This document shows, in pieces, positions 1 through 7,677 of a stretch of 64,000 nucleotides of DNA. The stretch comes from Pseudomonas sichuanensis (lineage in GTDB: Bacteria; Pseudomonadota; Gammaproteobacteria; Pseudomonadales; Pseudomonadaceae). The DNA lies in NCBI RefSeq assembly GCF_003231305.1, contig NZ_QKVM01000033.1, positions 1 to 64,000 of the forward strand. Direction: 5' to 3'. The position numbers and the translations under genes are program-made. Every line of letters begins with the position of its first letter. Position 1 is the first letter of the stretch. The notes under the pieces are model-generated. The model had not been told where the DNA came from. It did no database searches and saw only the letters and a program-made list of their open reading frames with translations.

Positions 1-129
1 AATGATGGCGGGTTGGGTGTGGAATGCGTATTGCTCATTGACGGCAAAGTAGGAGAGGCTATTTTGCATGCCGAGTTTTCAATTGATGGTGATAAGTGTG
101 AGTTAATGTACAAGTACATAGGCTCTTGA
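1..129 (+). CDS. C-terminal end of an unidentified protein (partial)
   Basis: Frame 1 is open from the window edge and stops at TGA 127-129, giving the last 42 residues of a protein that begins outside the window. The tail (ending YKYIGS) is acidic and mixed hydrophobic, with no motif I recognise. Codon use is clearly AT-richer than in the downstream core genes (codons such as tta, ata, att), which suggests an accessory or horizontally acquired gene. It could be a small immunity-type protein, but nothing in the sequence proves that. Confidence 0.5.
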   Translation, partial: NDGGLGVECVLLIDGKVGEAILHAEFSIDGDKCELMYKYIGS

Positions 130-190
130 CTTCAGGAATGCTTAGCGTTGTTGCTCTTTAATGAAGATGGGTTGAAGTTTAGAATTTTGA

Positions 191-223
191 ATCGCCCCTG
201 GTTTCGTATGCACTAGGGGCGAT
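191..223. terminator. 9-bp inverted repeat, possible terminator hairpin
   Basis: ATCGCCCCT (191-199) pairs perfectly with AGGGGCGAT (215-223) across a 15-nt loop. It lies 60 nt after the partial gene that ends at 129 and 120 nt beyond the stop of the minus-strand DUF3077 gene, so it could end transcription from either side. There is no long T-tract, so intrinsic termination is uncertain. The rest of 130-342 holds no gene that I can support. Confidence 0.35.
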
Positions 224-342
224 GCACTGCTAGGGATAACTGTAATTAGGTGATCAGAGGCGAGCCCAGGCCTATTCGGCGCGCGCACCGCTCAACCCAA
301 TTGCCAGGGCGCCAGCACGCCGACTCCCTGGCACAGCACCAC

Positions 343-612
343 TCAGTGCCTCATCCCCAACTCGGCATCATCCATCAGCGCCTTGGCCAGCGCGCTCAGG
401 TAATACGACGCCCACAGCAGTTGCGGTTTTTCCTCCATGATCCCGGCGATGGTCAGGTCGCGTACGCAGCCCATCAGCTCCGATGCCTGGTCACGGGCGT
501 GCTGGCAGGGGATGCCGGGTTCAATGCAGAACAGCGGGGCGGTCATGCCTTCGCCTTGGTAGAACTTGGTTTTGCCCGCAGTGGTGCGGGGCGTGGTGTC
601 GTCTGTGTTCAT
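343..612 (-). CDS. DUF3077-type small protein
   Basis: Protein of 89 residues. The core, from about residue 25 to 85, has the pattern of Pseudomonas DUF3077 proteins: a short 'F.IEPGI....A...ASELM.C' start followed by two predicted helices ending in 'LSALAKALMDDAE'. The start at 612 is supported by GGGAGAGTGAGCA just upstream. DUF3077 proteins have no established function and usually occur as scattered paralogues in Pseudomonas. A related gene lies at 798-1046 on the same strand, with a large palindromic repeat between the two. The family assignment is from memory of the motif and is fairly likely. Confidence 0.6.
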   Translation of the reverse strand: MNTDDTTPRTTAGKTKFYQGEGMTAPLFCIEPGIPCQHARDQASELMGCVRDLTIAGIMEEKPQLLWASYYLSALAKALMDDAELGMRH

Positions 613-638
613 TGCTCACTCTCCCTGAAATGATCGGT

Positions 639-780
639 GCCTGGGCGGGCCCCATCGCGGGTCAAGTCGCATCGGCGCACCGCCGCTCCCACGGATGCAG
701 GCATAACCCTGCGGGCTGGGGGGGGCGTGGGAGCGGCGGTGCGCCGATGCGACTTGCCCCGCGATAGCGCCAGCCCAGGC
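639..780. repeat. REP-type long inverted repeat (variant D)
   Basis: Two arms of about 55 nt (639-693 and 726-780) are almost perfect inverted copies, starting GCCTGGGC and ending in the GTGGGAGCGG / CCGCTCCCAC core. The unpaired centre, about 32 nt, is GC-rich. This is a bigger version of the Pseudomonas REP palindromes seen elsewhere in the window. It sits between two minus-strand DUF3077-type genes and may act as a transcription attenuator or mRNA stabiliser. Confidence 0.75.
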
Positions 781-797
781 GACACATGACCAACGGC

Positions 798-1046
798 CTA
801 GTGGAACGCCCGGGGCTCCATCTGCGGCATCTGCACCTGAATCAGTGCCGACTCAAGCAGCACCCGCAGCGCCTCGATCTCATGCATCAACGCCATGATC
901 AGAATCGACGCGGGCGACTTGGACTGCTGGACCGAAATGGCCTGATGCGCCACAGCCTGCGCGCACAGGGCGTACTCCGTGGCCTGGATCAGGGTGTCCT
1001 CAAGGGAATGATGATTGTGGGGTGGATCTGGGACGATCTTTAGCAT
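798..1046 (-). CDS. DUF3077-like small protein
   Basis: Protein of 82 residues starting MLKIVPDPP, the N-terminal signature common to Pseudomonas DUF3077 and related small proteins. Two helical segments follow (about residues 15-40 and 45-70). The frame stays open upstream to 1226, but the MLKIVPDPP start at 1046 has a plausible AGGA ribosome site and matches family length. Function is unknown. It is a divergent paralogue of the 343-612 product and is transcribed away from hemA. Confidence 0.6.
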   Translation of the reverse strand: MLKIVPDPPHNHHSLEDTLIQATEYALCAQAVAHQAISVQQSKSPASILIMALMHEIEALRVLLESALIQVQMPQMEPRAFH

Positions 1047-1065
1047 GGTTTCAGTCCTGTTCGTG

Positions 1066-1094
1066 AAATAAGGACCACCACCGCAGGCTGTCAA
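1066..1094 (-). promoter_or_regulatory. Candidate sigma-70 promoter for the DUF3077-like gene
   Basis: On the minus strand a perfect -35 TTGACA (1094-1089) is followed after exactly 17 nt by TTATTT (1071-1066), 20 nt before the ATG at 1046. The -10 is a weak match. The remaining 1095-1537 interval up to hemA holds no gene that I can support, although it must contain the hemA promoter. Confidence 0.4.
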
Positions 1095-1537
1095 ACAAGA
1101 AGGTGGCAGCTGTACATGGGTTGACAGACCGGTGAACAAAACCAAAAGACCGGCGCACACGGAGGTGCCCCACGCACAGCCGCCATAAAAGCAAAGCCAT
1201 GCGGTTTGTTCAGGACGGCCTGTCAAAGCCGGTCACTGTTTTCGCAGCGACCGCCCGAGACTAGAGGCCAACCCAGACCACCGCAATGGCTTGAAAGGAC
1301 CTGGCAGTATGTTTGGGAAATGGACTACAGGAAAGGTGCTTAATCTGATTCTTCCCATTCCCATTTACCGCCCACCACCCCGCAAAAAGTCGCTTGAGCG
1401 TGGGAGCCTTCGCCTTCGAACCTGTCGATACCCACCCTCGCTACCACCTGCCTATCGCCACAATAGCGAACGGTGGTTGTTCTAAAACCTGCGAAGTAGG
1501 ACAATTATCGGCTTCACGTCCCAACCAGCGACCTTGC

Positions 1538-2815
1538 ATGGCCTTTCTTGCACTTGGTATCAACCATAAGACTGCCTCGGTAGACGTACGCGAGCGCGTG
1601 GCGTTTACCCCAGAGCAGCTGGTGGATGCCCTGCAGCAGCTCTGCCGACTGACCGCCAGCCGCGAGGCGGCGATCCTGTCCACCTGCAACCGCAGCGAAC
1701 TCTATATAGAGCAAGACCAGCTCGGCGCCGACGCGGTGCTGCAATGGCTGGCCGACTATCACCAGCTGAGCCTCGATGAACTGCGCGCCAGCGCTTACGT
1801 GCACGAAGAGCACGACGCGGTGCGGCACATGATGCGGGTGGCTTCGGGCCTCGACTCGCTGGTGCTGGGCGAACCGCAGATCCTCGGCCAGATGAAGTCG
1901 GCCTACGCCGTGGCCCGTGAGGCCGGCACCGTCGGCCCGCTGCTCGGGCGCCTGTTCCAGGCCACCTTCAGCGCCGCCAAGCAGGTGCGCACCGACACCG
2001 CCATCGGCGAGAACCCGGTGTCGGTGGCCTTTGCCGCGGTCAGCTTGGCCAAGCAGATCTTCTCCGACCTGGGGCGCAGCCAGGCGCTGCTGATCGGTGC
2101 CGGCGAAACCATCACCCTGGTCGCCCGCCACCTGCACGAGCAGGGCGTGCGCCGCATCGTCGTGGCTAACCGCACCCTTGAACGCGCCAGCATGCTGGCC
2201 GAGCAGTTCGGCGCCCACGCCGTGCTGCTGGCGGATATCCCGCAGGAGCTGGCCAACAGCGACATCGTCATCAGCTCCACCGCCAGCCAGTTGCCGATCC
2301 TGGGCAAGGGTGCGGTGGAAAGCGCGCTGAAGCAGCGCCGGCACAAGCCGATCTTCATGGTCGACATCGCGGTGCCGCGTGACATCGAGCCGCAGGTCGG
2401 CGACCTGGATGACGTCTACCTCTACACCGTCGACGACCTGCACGATGTGGTCGCCGAAAACCTCAAAAGCCGCCAGGGCGCGGCCCAGGCTGCCGAAGAG
2501 CTGGTGTCGGCCGGTGCCGACGATTTCATGGTGCGCCTGCGCGAGCTGGCCGCGGTGGATGTGCTCAAGGCCTATCGCCAACAAAGCGAGCGCCTGCGCG
2601 ACGAAGAGCTGCAAAAGGCCCAGCGCCTGCTGGCCAACGGCGGCAACCCCGAAGAAGTACTGGCGCAACTGGCCCGGGGGCTGACCAACAAACTCCTGCA
2701 CGCGCCCAGCGTGCAACTGAAAAAGCTCTCTGCCGAAGGCCGCCTCGATGCACTGGCCATGGCCCAGGAACTCTTCGCCCTCCATGAGGGCTCGACGGAC
2801 AAAACCCCGCAATGA
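1538..2815 (+). CDS. hemA: Glutamyl-tRNA reductase
   Basis: NADPH-dependent reduction of glutamyl-tRNA(Glu) to glutamate-1-semialdehyde, the first committed step of C5-pathway tetrapyrrole synthesis. The 425-residue product starts MAFLALGINHKTA, has the catalytic cysteine at residue 50 in STCNRSELY, the GEPQILGQ motif near 110-120, a Rossmann NADPH domain, and a helical dimerisation tail. The frame is open back to 1394, but the conserved family start is the ATG at 1538; no strong Shine-Dalgarno is visible there. It overlaps prfA by ATGA (2812-2815) and begins a translationally coupled operon. HemA is commonly feedback-regulated by heme in this group. Confidence 0.97.
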   Translation: MAFLALGINHKTASVDVRERVAFTPEQLVDALQQLCRLTASREAAILSTCNRSELYIEQDQLGADAVLQWLADYHQLSLDELRASAYVHEEHDAVRHMMRVASGLDSLVLGEPQILGQMKSAYAVAREAGTVGPLLGRLFQATFSAAKQVRTDTAIGENPVSVAFAAVSLAKQIFSDLGRSQALLIGAGETITLVARHLHEQGVRRIVVANRTLERASMLAEQFGAHAVLLADIPQELANSDIVISSTASQLPILGKGAVESALKQRRHKPIFMVDIAVPRDIEPQVGDLDDVYLYTVDDLHDVVAENLKSRQGAAQAAEELVSAGADDFMVRLRELAAVDVLKAYRQQSERLRDEELQKAQRLLANGGNPEEVLAQLARGLTNKLLHAPSVQLKKLSAEGRLDALAMAQELFALHEGSTDKTPQ

Positions 2816-3894
2816 AAGCGTCGCTGCTGAACAAACTGGACACGCTCCAGGACCGCTTCGAGGAACTCACCGCGCTGCTGGGTGATGCCGAAGTCATTTC
2901 CGACCAGACTCGCTTCCGTGCCTATTCCCGCGAATACGCCGAAGTCGAGCCGGTGATCGCCGCCTATAAAGAGTGGCGCAAGGTCCAGGATGACCTCGAA
3001 GGCGCCCAGGCGCTGCTCAAGGACGCCGACCCCGACCTGCGCGAAATGGCCGTCGAGGAAGTGCGCGAGGCCAAGGAGCAGCTGGTGGGCCTTGAGTCGA
3101 ACCTGCAGCGCATGCTGCTGCCCAAGGACCCCAACGACGGGCGCAACGTGTTCCTGGAAATCCGCGCCGGCACCGGCGGTGACGAGGCGGCGATCTTCTC
3201 CGGCGACCTGTTCCGCATGTACTCGCGCTATGCCGAGAAACGCGGCTGGCGCCTGGAGATTCTCTCCGAGAACGAAGGCGAGCACGGCGGTTACAAAGAG
3301 ATCATCGCCCGGGTCGAAGGCGACAGTGTGTACGGCAAGCTGAAGTTCGAGTCCGGCGCCCACCGCGTGCAGCGAGTGCCCGAGACCGAGTCGCAAGGCC
3401 GCATCCACACCTCGGCCTGCACCGTGGCCGTGCTGCCCGAGCCCGACGAGCAGGTGGCGATCGAGATCAACCCGGCCGACCTGCGCGTGGACACCTACCG
3501 CGCCTCTGGCGCCGGCGGCCAGCACGTCAACAAGACCGACTCGGCGATCCGTATCACCCACTTGCCGACCGGCATCGTGGTCGAGTGCCAGGAAGAGCGT
3601 TCGCAGCACAAGAACCGTGCGCGGGCGATGTCCTGGCTGTCGGCCAAGCTCAACGACATGCAGACCAGCGCCGCGCAGAACGCCATTGCCAGCGAGCGCA
3701 AGCTGCTGGTCGGTTCGGGCGACCGGTCCGAGCGCATCCGCACCTACAATTATCCACAGGGCCGGGTGACCGACCACCGCATCAACCTCACCCTCTATTC
3801 CCTCGACGATATCCTCGCCGGCGGTGTGGACGCGGTGATCGAGCCGCTGCTGGCCGAGTATCAGGCCGATCAGCTGGCCGCCCTGGGGGATTGA
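2812..3894 (+). CDS. prfA: Peptide chain release factor 1
   Basis: RF1 recognises UAA and UAG in the ribosomal A site and triggers peptidyl-tRNA hydrolysis. The 360-residue product has the universal GGQ motif at residues 235-237 (context SGAGGQHVNKTDSA), whose glutamine is the substrate of the PrmC methylase encoded next door. Full family length. The start overlaps the hemA stop by four bases and the stop overlaps the prmC ATG (TGATG at 3892-3896), so the three genes are translationally coupled, the usual gammaproteobacterial hemA-prfA-prmC arrangement. Confidence 0.98.
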   Translation: MKASLLNKLDTLQDRFEELTALLGDAEVISDQTRFRAYSREYAEVEPVIAAYKEWRKVQDDLEGAQALLKDADPDLREMAVEEVREAKEQLVGLESNLQRMLLPKDPNDGRNVFLEIRAGTGGDEAAIFSGDLFRMYSRYAEKRGWRLEILSENEGEHGGYKEIIARVEGDSVYGKLKFESGAHRVQRVPETESQGRIHTSACTVAVLPEPDEQVAIEINPADLRVDTYRASGAGGQHVNKTDSAIRITHLPTGIVVECQEERSQHKNRARAMSWLSAKLNDMQTSAAQNAIASERKLLVGSGDRSERIRTYNYPQGRVTDHRINLTLYSLDDILAGGVDAVIEPLLAEYQADQLAALGD

Positions 3895-4724
3895 TGACCA
3901 TCATTGCCAGCCTGCTGCGCAACGCGCAGTTGCCGGAGTCGCCCACCGAGCGCCTGGACGCCGAGCTGCTTTTGGCCGCGGCCCTGGGCAAGTCGCGCAG
4001 CTACCTGCACACCTGGCCCGAGCGCATCGTCAGCAGCGAGGCCGCCGAGGCGTTCGCCGGCTTTATCGAGCGCCGTCGCGCGGGTGAGCCGGTGGCCTAC
4101 ATCCTGGGCCAGCAAGGCTTCTGGAAGCTCGACCTGGAAGTGGCGCCGCACACCCTGATCCCACGCCCGGACACCGAGCTGCTGGTGGAGACCGCCCTTG
4201 AGCTGGTCCCGGCCACGCCTGCCCGGGTGCTGGACCTGGGCACCGGCACCGGCGCCATCGCCCTGGCCTTGGCCAGCGAGTGCCCGGCCTGGCAGGTGAC
4301 GGCGGTGGACCGTGTCGACGAAGCCGTGGCGCTGGCCGAGCGCAACCGTCAACGCCTGGGCCTGGGCAATGCGCAGATTCGCGCCAGCCATTGGTTCGAT
4401 GCCCTGGCCGGCGAGCGCTTCGACCTGATCCTCAGCAACCCCCCCTACATTCGCGCCGCCGACCCGCACCTGGTGGCCGGCGATGTGCGCTTCGAGCCCA
4501 GCAGTGCCTTGGTTGCAGGTGAAGATGGCCTGGACGACCTGCGGGTGATCGTCGCCCAGGCGCCGCAGCACTTGCTGCCCGGCGGCTGGCTGCTGCTCGA
4601 ACATGGCTACGACCAGGCCCCGGCGGTGCGCGAACTGCTGGCGGCCAGCGGCTTCGTCGAGGTCGCCAGCCGTGTCGACCTGGGCGGCCACGAACGCATC
4701 AGCCTGGGGCGCCTGCCATGCTGA
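3894..4724 (+). CDS. prmC: Release factor glutamine N5-methyltransferase
   Basis: PrmC methylates the glutamine of the GGQ motif in RF1 and RF2 using S-adenosylmethionine. The product is 276 residues, the usual length, with an N-terminal helical substrate domain, the SAM-binding DLGTGTG at 114-120 and the catalytic NPPY at 182-185. An upstream in-frame extension to 3585 overlaps prfA and was rejected because the ATG at 3894 directly overlaps the prfA stop. The 3' end overlaps moeB by seven bases. Confidence 0.97.
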   Translation: MTIIASLLRNAQLPESPTERLDAELLLAAALGKSRSYLHTWPERIVSSEAAEAFAGFIERRRAGEPVAYILGQQGFWKLDLEVAPHTLIPRPDTELLVETALELVPATPARVLDLGTGTGAIALALASECPAWQVTAVDRVDEAVALAERNRQRLGLGNAQIRASHWFDALAGERFDLILSNPPYIRAADPHLVAGDVRFEPSSALVAGEDGLDDLRVIVAQAPQHLLPGGWLLLEHGYDQAPAVRELLAASGFVEVASRVDLGGHERISLGRLPC

Positions 4725-5473
4725 GCGACCTGGAGCTATTGCGGTACAGCCGGCAGATTTTGCTGCCCCAAGTGGACATCGACGGCCAGCTGCGCTTGAA
4801 GCACGGCAAGGCGCTGGTGATTGGCCTCGGCGGCCTGGGCTCGCCCGTGGCGCTGTACCTGGCCGCCGCCGGCGTCGGCCAATTGCACCTGGCCGATTTC
4901 GACACCGTCGACCTCACCAACCTGCAGCGCCAGGTCATCCACGACAGCGACAGTGTCGGCATGAGCAAGGTGGATTCGGCGATCAAGCGCCTGCAGGCGA
5001 TCAACCCGGAAATCACCCTGGTCGCCCATCGCCAGGCGCTGGATGTAGATTCGCTGGCCGCCGCGGTGGCGGCGGTGGACGTGGTGCTGGACTGCTCCGA
5101 CAACTTCGGCACCCGTGAGGCGGTCAATGCCGCCTGTGTCGCGGCCGGCAAGCCGTTGGTCAGTGGCGCGGCGATCCGCCTCGAAGGCCAGCTGTCGGTG
5201 TTCGATACGCGGCGCGACACCAGCCCCTGCTACCACTGCCTGTACGGCCATGGCAGCGAGGCCGAGCTCACCTGCAGCGAAGCCGGCGTGCTGGGCCCGC
5301 TGGTTGGGCTGGTGGGCAGCCTGCAAGCACTGGAAGCCCTGAAATTGCTAGCCGGCTTCGGTGAGCCGCTGGTGGGGCGCCTTCTGTTGATCGATGCGCT
5401 GAGCACCCGCATGCGCGAACTGCGGGTCAAGCGCGACCCGGCCTGCACCGTGTGCGCTAGCCGCCATGGCTGA
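4718..5473 (+). CDS. moeB: MoeB/ThiF-family adenylyltransferase
   Basis: E1-like enzyme that adenylates the C-terminal glycine of a ubiquitin-fold sulfur carrier, classically MoaD in molybdopterin synthesis. The 251-residue protein shows the nucleotide-binding GLGGLG near residues 36-41, the RQ.I..D segment downstream, and two CxxC zinc motifs (C171/C174 and the terminal C243/C246). There is no C-terminal rhodanese domain, so it is the short MoeB/HesA form. It overlaps prmC by 7 nt and murI by 8 nt. A role with ThiS instead of MoaD cannot be excluded from sequence alone. Confidence 0.92.
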   Translation: MLSDLELLRYSRQILLPQVDIDGQLRLKHGKALVIGLGGLGSPVALYLAAAGVGQLHLADFDTVDLTNLQRQVIHDSDSVGMSKVDSAIKRLQAINPEITLVAHRQALDVDSLAAAVAAVDVVLDCSDNFGTREAVNAACVAAGKPLVSGAAIRLEGQLSVFDTRRDTSPCYHCLYGHGSEAELTCSEAGVLGPLVGLVGSLQALEALKLLAGFGEPLVGRLLLIDALSTRMRELRVKRDPACTVCASRHG

Positions 5474-6263
5474 AGGGCTGGCGCCGGTTGGCGTGATGGA
5501 TTCGGGGGTCGGCGGCTTGTCGGTACTCGCCGAAATCCAGCGCCTGTTGCCCAATGAGTCGCTGTTGTACGTGGCCGACAGCGGTCACGTGCCCTATGGC
5601 GAAAAATCCCCCGACTACATTCGCCAGCGCCTGCGCCATATCGCCGGGTTCTTCCGCGATCAGGGTGCCAAGGCGATGGTCCTGGCCTGCAACACCGCCA
5701 CCGTGGCGGCGGTCGCCGACCTGCGCGAGCTGTACCCCGACTGGCCGCTGGTGGGCATGGAGCCGGCGGTCAAGCCGGCGGCGGCGGCCACCCGCTCTGG
5801 CGTGGTCGGCGTGCTGGCCACCACCGGCACGCTGCAAAGCGCCAAGTTCGCCGCCTTGCTCGACCGTTTCGCCAGCGATGTGCAGGTGATCACCCGGCCT
5901 TGCCCTGGGTTGGTTGAGTGCATCGAGGCCGGCGACCTGGCCAGCCCGGTCCTGCGCCAATTGCTGGCGGGCTACGTGCAGCCGTTGCTCGCGGCGGGCT
6001 GCGACACCTTGATCCTGGGCTGCACCCACTACCCCTTCCTGCGCCCGCTGCTGGCGCAGATGGTCCCGGCAGACGTGGCGATCATCGACACCGGTGCCGC
6101 CGTGGCACGCCAGCTGCAGCGCCTGCTGGCGGAGCGCGGCTTGCTCGCCGCGGGGCCGGCGCAGCCCACCCGGTTCTGGAGCAGCGCCGACCCGGATACC
6201 TTGAAAAAAATCCTGCCGTTGCTGTGGCATAAATCCGACAGCGTGCAAAGCTTCCCCTTATAA
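5466..6263 (+). CDS. murI: Glutamate racemase
   Basis: Cofactor-independent interconversion of L- and D-glutamate, supplying D-Glu for peptidoglycan. The 265-residue product has the DSGVGG motif at 12-17 and the two catalytic cysteines in ACNTAT (C75) and GCTHYP (C186). Full length for the family. It overlaps the moeB 3' end by eight bases, so it is the last gene of the hemA-prfA-prmC-moeB-murI operon. Confidence 0.97.
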   Translation: MAEGLAPVGVMDSGVGGLSVLAEIQRLLPNESLLYVADSGHVPYGEKSPDYIRQRLRHIAGFFRDQGAKAMVLACNTATVAAVADLRELYPDWPLVGMEPAVKPAAAATRSGVVGVLATTGTLQSAKFAALLDRFASDVQVITRPCPGLVECIEAGDLASPVLRQLLAGYVQPLLAAGCDTLILGCTHYPFLRPLLAQMVPADVAIIDTGAAVARQLQRLLAERGLLAAGPAQPTRFWSSADPDTLKKILPLLWHKSDSVQSFPL

Positions 6264-6375
6264 AAAGTGTGAAGGGCGTCAATCGCCGTTGGAACTATGG
6301 TTTCGCCGTCGATTTCTACCGCTCTGCCTGCATGCCGGGCAAACACTGAACACCATCAGGAAGAAGGGGTTTTGC

Positions 6376-6894
6376 ATGCGCAAACTGTGCGTCTTGGCGG
6401 CCGTTGCCGCCGTTTCCATGGGGCAGGCGGTGGCTGTGCAGGCCGCTGACATTTCGTTTTCGGTAGGACAGACCGGGGACTCGACCCAGGTCTATCGGCT
6501 GGGCTTGCAGTCGAACTGGGACGCCAGCTGGTGGCAAACCGGGGTCGGGCGCCTGACGGGCTACTGGGATGGCGCCTACAGCTATTGGCAGGGTGACAAG
6601 ACCGCCAGCAACCACAGCCTGTCGTTCGCGCCGGTGTTCGTCTATGAGTTCGCCGGCGAGTCGGTCAAGCCCTACATCGAGGCGGGGATTGGCGTAGCGG
6701 CATTCTCCAGCACCGAGCTGGAAGACAACCGGTTGGGCTCGTCATTCCAGTTCGAGGACCGTATCGGCTTTGGCCTGCGCTTCGCGGGCGGGCATGAGGT
6801 GGGGATTCGCGCCACCCACTATTCCAATGCCGGGCTCAAGCAGCCCAACGACGGGGTGGAAAGTTACGCCCTGCATTACCGCATGCCGTTATAG
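6376..6894 (+). CDS. pagL: Lipid A 3-O-deacylase (PagL family)
   Basis: Outer-membrane eight-stranded barrel that removes the 3-O acyl chain of lipid A. The 172-residue protein starts at 6376 (AGGGG upstream; the longer frame from 6289 lacks a signal peptide at its start) and has a cleavable signal peptide ending near AVQA. The catalytic residues fit: H148 and S150 in THYSN and E162 in GVES keep the His-x-Ser and 12-residue Ser-Glu spacing of Pseudomonas PagL. It is monocistronic, 112 nt after murI. In other species PagL alters LPS immunogenicity and polymyxin response. Confidence 0.88.
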   Translation: MRKLCVLAAVAAVSMGQAVAVQAADISFSVGQTGDSTQVYRLGLQSNWDASWWQTGVGRLTGYWDGAYSYWQGDKTASNHSLSFAPVFVYEFAGESVKPYIEAGIGVAAFSSTELEDNRLGSSFQFEDRIGFGLRFAGGHEVGIRATHYSNAGLKQPNDGVESYALHYRMPL

Positions 6895-6908
6895 GGCCGG
6901 CTGATAGT

Positions 6909-6941
6909 CCTTGTGCCGCGAAAGGGCTGCGAAGCGGCCCC
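6909..6941. repeat. Half copy of REP variant B
   Basis: CCTTGTGCCGCGAAAGGGC followed by a GCGGCCCC tail matches one arm of the elements at 24578-24690 and 27870-27981, but without the partner arm. It lies between the convergent pagL and SDR genes. Confidence 0.55.
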
Positions 6942-6990
6942 AGCATGCACGAGCCTGGAATAGCTTGATATGGCTTGCTGGCAAAGCTGT

Positions 6991-7677
6991 TCAGCCTGGC
7001 AACGGCCAAAGGCTGTTCAGGCTCAGCGCCTCGAGCACAAGTTCAGGTTGGCGCTGCTCCAGGCGTGCCAGCAACTCATTGGCGGCGGTCTGTGCGGTCC
7101 AGTCCTCCGGGATGGCCTGGGAGAGGGTTACCGGGGTTTTCAACGACTGTGGCGCGATGATCGTCAGGTCCACGCCCAGCCTCTTCAAGGGTGCGCGTTG
7201 GTCACGCAGCCACCTGGGCAGGCTGTTGAGGCCGCTGGGCCGCTGGTTCGGCTCGTACAGCTGCGACGCCGAATAGCGGCTCAGGATCACCATCACCTGC
7301 GGTTTGTCACCCTTGGCCAGCAACGGCAGGGCCGCCGCCAGGCAGTGCTCGGCGGCGCGCAGGTTGCTGGCGACGATCATCTCGAACAGGTCGGCGCCCG
7401 CCACGTCGTCTGGCAGGTAATCGCAACTGCCGGCGTTGATGATCAAGGTGTCGAGCGCAGCCCATCGCGCCTGCAACTGCTGGCTGGCGGTATCGGCCTG
7501 GCCCACCTCCTGCAACTGGCCAGGAAGGCAAAGCACCTGTTCGCTCAACGCCTGGAGCTGCTCATGGTCCTTGCTGCTGGCGGCGACCCGTTGCCCCTGG
7601 TCGAGCAATCGCTCCACCAGGGCCAGGCCAAGTCCGTTGGTAGCCCCCGTTACCCAGAATCTGCGTGTTGTACTCAA
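6991..7677 (-). CDS. Atypical short-chain dehydrogenase/reductase
   Basis: The 228-residue protein has the SDR cofactor motif TGATNGLG at residues 10-17 and the NAG motif at 81-83, so a Rossmann fold binding NAD(P) is very likely. The usual catalytic YxxxK is absent: after S133 the sequence reads RYSASQLYEPNQ, with Q139 where lysine would follow Y135 and no alternative pair nearby. Substrate unknown; catalysis may be lost or altered. The start at 7677 overlaps the phrB stop, so it is the last gene of the light-linked operon (rudS-litR-phrB-SDR). Confidence 0.8.
   Translation of the reverse strand: MSTTRRFWVTGATNGLGLALVERLLDQGQRVAASSKDHEQLQALSEQVLCLPGQLQEVGQADTASQQLQARWAALDTLIINAGSCDYLPDDVAGADLFEMIVASNLRAAEHCLAAALPLLAKGDKPQVMVILSRYSASQLYEPNQRPSGLNSLPRWLRDQRAPLKRLGVDLTIIAPQSLKTPVTLSQAIPEDWTAQTAANELLARLEQRQPELVLEALSLNSLWPLPG

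Noticed and set aside
1047..1226. N-terminal extension of the DUF3077-like protein
   Set aside because: The MLKIVPDPP start at 1046 fits the family, and the extension crosses the likely promoter.
1394..1537. In-frame extension of hemA to a GTG at 1394
   Set aside because: The conserved glutamyl-tRNA reductase N-terminus is MAFLALGINHKT at 1538; the extension matches nothing and has no ribosome site.
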